The position numbers and the translations under genes were made by a program. From Piezodorus guildinii (taxonomy: Eukaryota > Arthropoda > Insecta > Hemiptera > Pentatomidae), in contig CM041297.1 in the NCBI GenBank assembly GCA_023052935.1, forward strand, positions 87,329,021 through 87,393,020: a DNA stretch of 64,000 nt, given 5' to 3'. How positions within the stretch are numbered: position 1 is the stretch's first letter; every line of letters begins with the position of its first letter. This document shows positions 59,767-64,000 of the stretch, piece after piece. The notes below the pieces were generated by a model. It saw nothing but the letters and a program-made list of their open reading frames with translations. It made no database searches and had not been told where the DNA came from.

Positions 59767-60335
59767 TCAATTTAATAATTATTCGTACATAATATATTAC
59801 TAATACAGAATATTACTAGAGAGAAAACTTTTAATTTTATAAAAATAGATTTTTTATTGAAATAAACAAAAGATATATGTGTTTCAAACTCTTAAAATGT
59901 AAATACCAACCCGTTACCCAACACGCCATAAAAATAAGGACTAAAAATTTATATACTTTAAGCTGCTCATATCGATGATTTTATCCACTGTATGACATTT
60001 ACCGATAAAATCAAATACATATATTTGAAAAGAAAATCAAACGTAGTATTTTGTCCTTTATTTATGAAACAAGCAATACATTCATATTTTATAACATCAA
60101 AGGCCTTCAATTTCTCCCTCAAACCTGCTTGAGAATCTGATGGAGATTTGCAATAAATAGCTATCATAAATATATGGAAATTGAGTGTGTATATATTTTT
60201 ATCATATAAATATAACATTTTTTTATCTTAAGGTTCTTGGATTTGACAGAAGACGTTAAACATATAAAAAATATATCTGAATATATTAATTTTTAAATGA
60301 AATAGTCTTCAACGTACAAGTATTATTAATTATTT
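59767..60335. other. AT-rich region
   Basis: No shared repeat. An 83-codon minus frame (59967-60218) of mixed composition is not recognised and may be chance. Confidence 0.4.
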
Positions 60336-61147
60336 ACTTTCACTTACCTATATATGAAATATATAGTAAGGGAAAATATTACGATTGTGAAAAGTTTTCA
60401 ACGGAAATACACGTTTTAAGGTCTTCTGAGTCCAAATGACCAAGTTCCGCAAAAAGGTCTATGTGTGTGTGTGTGTGTGTAACCGAAGTCCTATGAAACT
60501 GAAATTTCATATTTAAGTCAACTATACGCCCGAGATGTTACAAAAACTTTTTTATCAAATTCAGCTAACCAGAAGAACCACTTTATACCAGGTATTTTGC
60601 ACCTTCTTACGATTTTCTCAAATATCAGTGTAAAATCTAATGGGCTTCAATATCGTGTAGTTTCATTCTGTATGAAATATTCTGACAGAGCTTAAATGCC
60701 GATACATTTTCTTCTTCTAAAGTAACTTTAGTTTTATAAAAATAACTATATCATCTTGTTACCATTTATCAAAAACAGGTAAATATATAAGTTGAACGAG
60801 TTCGATATCCAACCAAAGGAGAAAACAGAAAAAATATTTTATAATGCAATTTTTGGTTTTCGAGCATAATGACAGTAATATACCGTAGGAAAGCTAAATA
60901 TTTTAGAAAACATATTATCTTATACATAAGCTTTTAAAAGTTAATAAAGAGTGATGAAAATCCGATATAACTAACTGATTATTTTAGATAATAATATAAT
61001 AGATTTTTTAATAAAACATATGTTTCTAAAGAAATCCAATTAATTATGTATTAGTTTCAATCATTTTTATCTCTAACTGTATTTGAAAATTCTTTAATCT
61101 ATTTTAGCAACGGTAGTAAGTGAAAGTCGTGTGTTGGCCACACCAGA
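60336..61147 (-). mobile_element. Family C (Helentron-like), nearly complete
   Basis: Left end ACTTTCACTTAC (60336-60347) followed by the eroded palindrome. (GT)n lies at about 60461-60480. The right end has GTAAGTGAAAGTCGTGTGTT and CCACACCAGA. All internal blocks of the 53.3 kb copy are in order. Confidence 0.85.
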
Positions 61148-61153
61148 TTTTTT

Positions 61154-61197
61154 ACTTTCACTTACTATATATAGTAAGGGAAAGTATTGCGATCGTA
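61154..61197 (-). mobile_element. Family C 3' end in head-to-tail contact
   Basis: ACTTTCACTTACTATATATAGTAAG and 'ggaaagtattgcgatcg' (the C 3' end) start six bases after the preceding copy's TCTGG end, in the same orientation. The rest of this second copy is replaced by the T-run of the neighbouring unit. Confidence 0.75.
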
Positions 61198-61198
61198 A

Positions 61199-61690
61199 TT
61201 TTTTTTTTGTTTTCTCAAAAAGATTTATTTTCAAAAAATGATTTTTGGATAGCCTAACCTGTCTTCTAGACGAATCCTAACCTCGCCAGAACCCTAGGCA
61301 CTCCGAGTGTTGGTTCCCTGTGAAGGTACCCCATTAATTGGTAGGGCTGGCGTAGACAGTATCTCTCCCCAGATGGATTTACAGCCTAGACAAGGAGTGT
61401 CAGTACAGACGAGGGGCAGTTTTAATTATTTACCGTTTTAATTTATCGTTGTATATATAATTGTATCCTTTGTAGGGGCAGGTAGGGCTAAAATTTATGG
61501 CGGGGTTGCTCCCCACTCCGAAATTCGTTTTTCAGACTCCTTGGTCCCAGACCCATCCCTCTGCGGTTCCTCTACCAATAGATCTTTCTTCTTTAGTGAT
61601 GTTTTAACATGGTTCACCTGAAGCTGTTCTTCAATGTCACCCCTGACGTCTGGAAGAGGCTCATACTTTGTTTAAACTTCATACAAGGCC
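61199..61690 (-). mobile_element. 3' end of a retroposed unit (CDS end, 3' UTR, AATAAA, A tail)
   Basis: On the minus strand a coding segment with stop (61495-61674) is followed by about 270 bp of 3' UTR, AAAATAAATC as polyadenylation signal near 61223, and an A-rich end (T run at 61199-61214 on the plus strand) that abuts the broken family C end. This is the layout of a 5'-truncated retrotransposon or retroposed transcript. Its source is unknown. Confidence 0.5.
61495..61674 (-). CDS. C-terminal coding segment, unknown protein
   Basis: 59 codons without a stop, ending at 61495-61497: KYEPLPDVRGDIEEQLQVNH, VKTSLKKKDLLVEEPQRDGS, then GTKESEKRISEWGATPP. A stop lies just upstream at 61672-61674. 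The composition (E, K, D, Q, G) is unlike the chance ORFs of this DNA. The end is hydrophilic, with no membrane segment. It could be the last exon of a host gene, a processed pseudogene or the end of a retrotransposon protein. I do not recognise it. Confidence 0.4.
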
Positions 61691-61827
61691 AAAAAAAAGT
61701 AAAATCAATAGGATGAAAAAAATTATTATTTCTTAAAAATACTTTAATACAGAATTGAAACAATTATATATAATTGGTATGAATCAGAGTTAAACAGAAT
61801 AAAAATTAAGCTCACATCAAGGATAAA

Positions 61828-62133
61828 GAGGAGCGGCGAGGTCTAAGGATAGAGCACTAGTATGCTGTTCTCCTGGTCCCGGGTTCGAATCCCGGCTATG
61901 ACAGAATATTATTTATTCTGTTAATTCAGCCGTGTGGCGACCCTAGGGTATTGAGACCCTCTGTAAAGTGGTTACCAAAAGGGGAGAGGGGAAAACCTGG
62001 CTGCTGAGCGTGATCAAGGCATAATCACCTCATTGCACGGCCATTGGCCTAGAAACAGTACAAATATCTATATGTACTGACTCGAAGACCCTTCATAGGT
62101 TAAAGAGGCAGATTTTTTTTTTTTTTTTTTTTT
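61828..62133 (+). mobile_element. SINE-B, full length, poly(T) tail
   Basis: Head 'gaggagcggcgaggtctaag', box B GGGTTCGAATCCCGG, 'ctatgacagaatattattta', 'gcgaccctagggtattgaga', 'aacctggctgctgagcgtga', 'acagtacaaatatctatatg', then 'gaggcaga' and about 20 T. It is close to the 58.4 kb copy, so fairly young. Confidence 0.95.
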
Positions 62134-62480
62134 AAATATAGTTTTTACTCCCACAGGAGGGTTTTATAACAGAGAAGTGGAAAAATATCACTAAAAATTT
62201 ACAGGTGTTAATTAGGTTAAATCATAAGTATACACCGGATTTCACTTTGGGGAAAAATAAGCGATTCATTGAAATTTTATTGAAAAAATAAGTAAATAAA
62301 ACAGCGTTACATTGTTTATTTTACGCAGGAAACAAAAATTCGAATTCTTTCCTGTATTAATTTTGGACCCATAAAAAACTATTATTATGGATTTATTTTT
62401 TTATTTCTTATAAATGATATAAATGAATAGAGAAAAAAATAAATCTGGAAATATTATAAAATTTTATAACAATAAAATTC
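62134..62480. other. AT-rich spacer
   Basis: Nothing recognised. Confidence 0.4.
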
Positions 62481-62809
62481 AAAATATTTAAGGAATAGCA
62501 GTTGACCGTTAAGACTATATGATGGATAAGTTGTTTGAGGATGCGGTCACTGAAAAAACACAACAATAAGAAAAACTTATTTTATTTTTACTGACGTTTC
62601 GGGCTGCATTGAGGGCTTTTATCAGAGAGAGTAAAACAAAAAAAATAGTGAAAACAGAATTGGTTGATGATTATTCAGCTCTTTTTGAGATGTACTCTCA
62701 GAGTCAGTCATGATGAATGCAGGCCAAAACGTCAAAACTCAAATAAAATAAGTCTGTCCTTTCGGTGACCGCAAATCCTACTAACTTCTCCATCATAATT
62801 TAAAATATT
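62481..62809. mobile_element. Inverted pair of hammerhead-family elements, copy F7
   Basis: The left half (62499-62640) is minus-strand: 'gttgaccgttaagactatat', GGATGCGGTCACTG, 'aacttattttatttttactg', ACGTTTC. The right half (62690-62800) is plus-strand: 'gagtcagtcatgatgaatgc', AAAACGTC, 'aaataaaataagtctgtcct', GGTGACCGC. The two halves face each other, giving long inverted arms. AAAATATT at 62481-62488 and 62802-62809 may be a target duplication. Both cores are altered (CTGATAA on the left, an inserted base and AAAAC on the right), so cleavage is unlikely. Confidence 0.6.
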
Positions 62810-63248
62810 ATTTTGAGTTGAATAAATAAATATTTTATGTTTCTTACGTTTGATCAAGGATATCTCGATATAAATAATGATAAAGGATATAACGAAAGTT
62901 CTTAACTACAATGAACTACAATCACCTTACTTCAGTAATTTCATTAATTTATTTTTGGTCAAGGCTAAGTAAGTGCATTGATTTTCATATCATGTATTTT
63001 TGAGAAATTTATTGTCGATTTATCGTCTTGAGTTGAAGTTTATTGATATAAAATTCAATCTTTAAAATAGGATATTTCCTCGGAAAACTATTAATAGCTA
63101 CTTAAAGTTTTTTTTTTCTTTTCATATCTAGATTCACGCCTTTTAGAATGTGTCTGACAATCAGCAAATGTGCTGTATAAATTGAGATGAGGAATGGTAA
63201 GCATGGAGTAAGGAAGGTACTCAGCAGCTCCCCTTCCTTGGCTTTAAT
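62810..63248. other. AT-rich region
   Basis: The right edge may be the eroded 3' UTR of the LINE remnant that follows. Otherwise nothing recognised. Confidence 0.4.
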
Positions 63249-63560
63249 TTAGCTGAGGAGGTCTCTCATCCAGCTTCTCTTTAGCCTTCTTCTGACTGGC
63301 ATTTCAACTACTGACATGTCGTTAATCAGTCTTGTCGTGTCCGTTAAGTTTAATGTGAAAACGAGTATAGAGTGTTTGTATATGTTGGTCAAATGTTGGT
63401 TGTTGTGTGTCCGTATGTAGGGTTCTGTTGTTTACGTACCAAGGAGCTGTCGTTATGAGTCTTGGATTTGGAATTTCGGATTGAAACGATTGCAGTTTTT
63501 GTATGTGAGTCTTTGCTGAACCAAAAATCTGTGAAGCGTATACATTGGCTTAAGTAGGTA
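63249..63560 (-). pseudogene. Decayed Jockey-clade LINE, C-terminal part
   Basis: Minus strand: ANVYASQIFGSAKTHIQKLQ, SFQSEIPNPRLITTAPWYVN, NRTLHTDTQQPTFDQHIQTL, then after frame changes RRRLKRSWMRDLLS and a stop at 63249-63251. It corresponds to 'LWG.A....I...QSFQSK.LR.I..APYYV.N.TLH.DL' and the 'RRLKR.W.RDLL' end of the better copies. Several indels make it an old copy of a more distant subfamily. Confidence 0.8.
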
Positions 63561-64000
63561 TGTTTATGTATTCAGTTTCTGTCTAATTTTTAATTTTGAA
63601 GATTTAGATAAAAGTGAGTATAGTACTTTCAGTCGGTGGTTAAGAGTCTACTTAAAGTTAAACCGCTAAAGAGTCATAAAAGTTAACAATGCACGCATGA
63701 ACAGATCACCAGCTGGGTTTCGCTAATTATCATTTTGCTAATTAACTAACTACATTAAAACATCCGCCAATAAATTAAAAACACTGCGTAATTTACTTGG
63801 GAATGAAACGGATTCCAACATTTTACAGTATAGCTTTTACTATGCCGGCCTTGTTGCAGTAATGGTCCTGTATCAGAATGCGTGATTTAGTGTAGCCATC
63901 TTGGGCTGGCAAGAAGACTCTAATTACAAAATATCAGTACCGATGGAATAAAATAGAGAGTGGATAATATATTGGCCCAAAGAAATTACAGTAGGCATTA
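63561..64000. other. Unique region
   Basis: Nothing recognised up to the window end. Confidence 0.4.

Noticed and set aside
61828..61920. tRNA gene from 'gaggtctaaggatagagcac ... ggttcgaatcccgg'
   Set aside because: The same head precedes the SINE-B body in all better copies; no acceptor stem.

Overview
The window looks like non-genic, repeat-dominated nuclear DNA of an arthropod, most likely an insect. The evidence is a strong A+T bias (by eye about 70 %), several 5'-truncated Jockey-clade LINEs (a clade typical of arthropods), mariner remnants, tRNA-derived SINEs, many microsatellites and very short chance ORFs. No bacterial gene organisation and no complete host protein-coding gene is visible. 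The best coding frames belong to retrotransposons. A weak candidate for split host exons lies at about 44.2-45.1 kb.

Layout: 0-12 kb is mostly unique AT-rich DNA with two SINE families. SINE-A has box B GGTTCAAACC and an AAAC/AAAT-rich tail. SINE-B has box B near GGATTCGAAT and, unusually, a poly(T) tail. This stretch also holds two short hammerhead-bearing inverted-repeat elements and a decayed mariner. At 12-16 kb there is a third hammerhead element and a copy of repeat family C with two further C termini. At 16-26 kb a decayed Jockey, a nested C element (split by SINE-B and by a Jockey with perfect 13-bp target duplication), an unknown pseudogene with a cysteine cluster, and a second Jockey with 12-bp target duplication follow one another. 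At 26-32 kb there are family D repeats, a 121-bp tandem array, long (TA)n tracts and another C copy. At 32-43 kb the DNA is mostly unique, with GC/CpG-richer islands and one internally deleted mariner with nearly perfect 30-bp TIRs. At 43-46.5 kb there is a degenerate tandem repeat, the exon-like frames, a LINE tail and decayed non-LTR retrotransposon pieces. At 46-64 kb C copies, SINEs, LINE pieces, a MITE and two more hammerhead elements occur, plus a 3' terminal coding segment on the minus strand.

Two groups stand out. (1) A family of short mobile elements, roughly 180-310 bp, carries a hammerhead-ribozyme-like core (CTGANGA ... GAAACGTH), inverted arms and a conserved GGTGACCGCACCC block. 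At least two copies have exact 14-15 bp target duplications, implying retrotransposition; they resemble Penelope-like pLTRs or animal retrozymes. (2) Family C has asymmetric terminal inverted repeats, a perfect palindrome near one end, an internal (GT)n in some copies and one head-to-tail junction. These are hallmarks of non-autonomous Helentrons (DINE-1/HINE type). Most remaining ORFs above 60 codons are chance products of AT-rich or repeat sequence and are not annotated.
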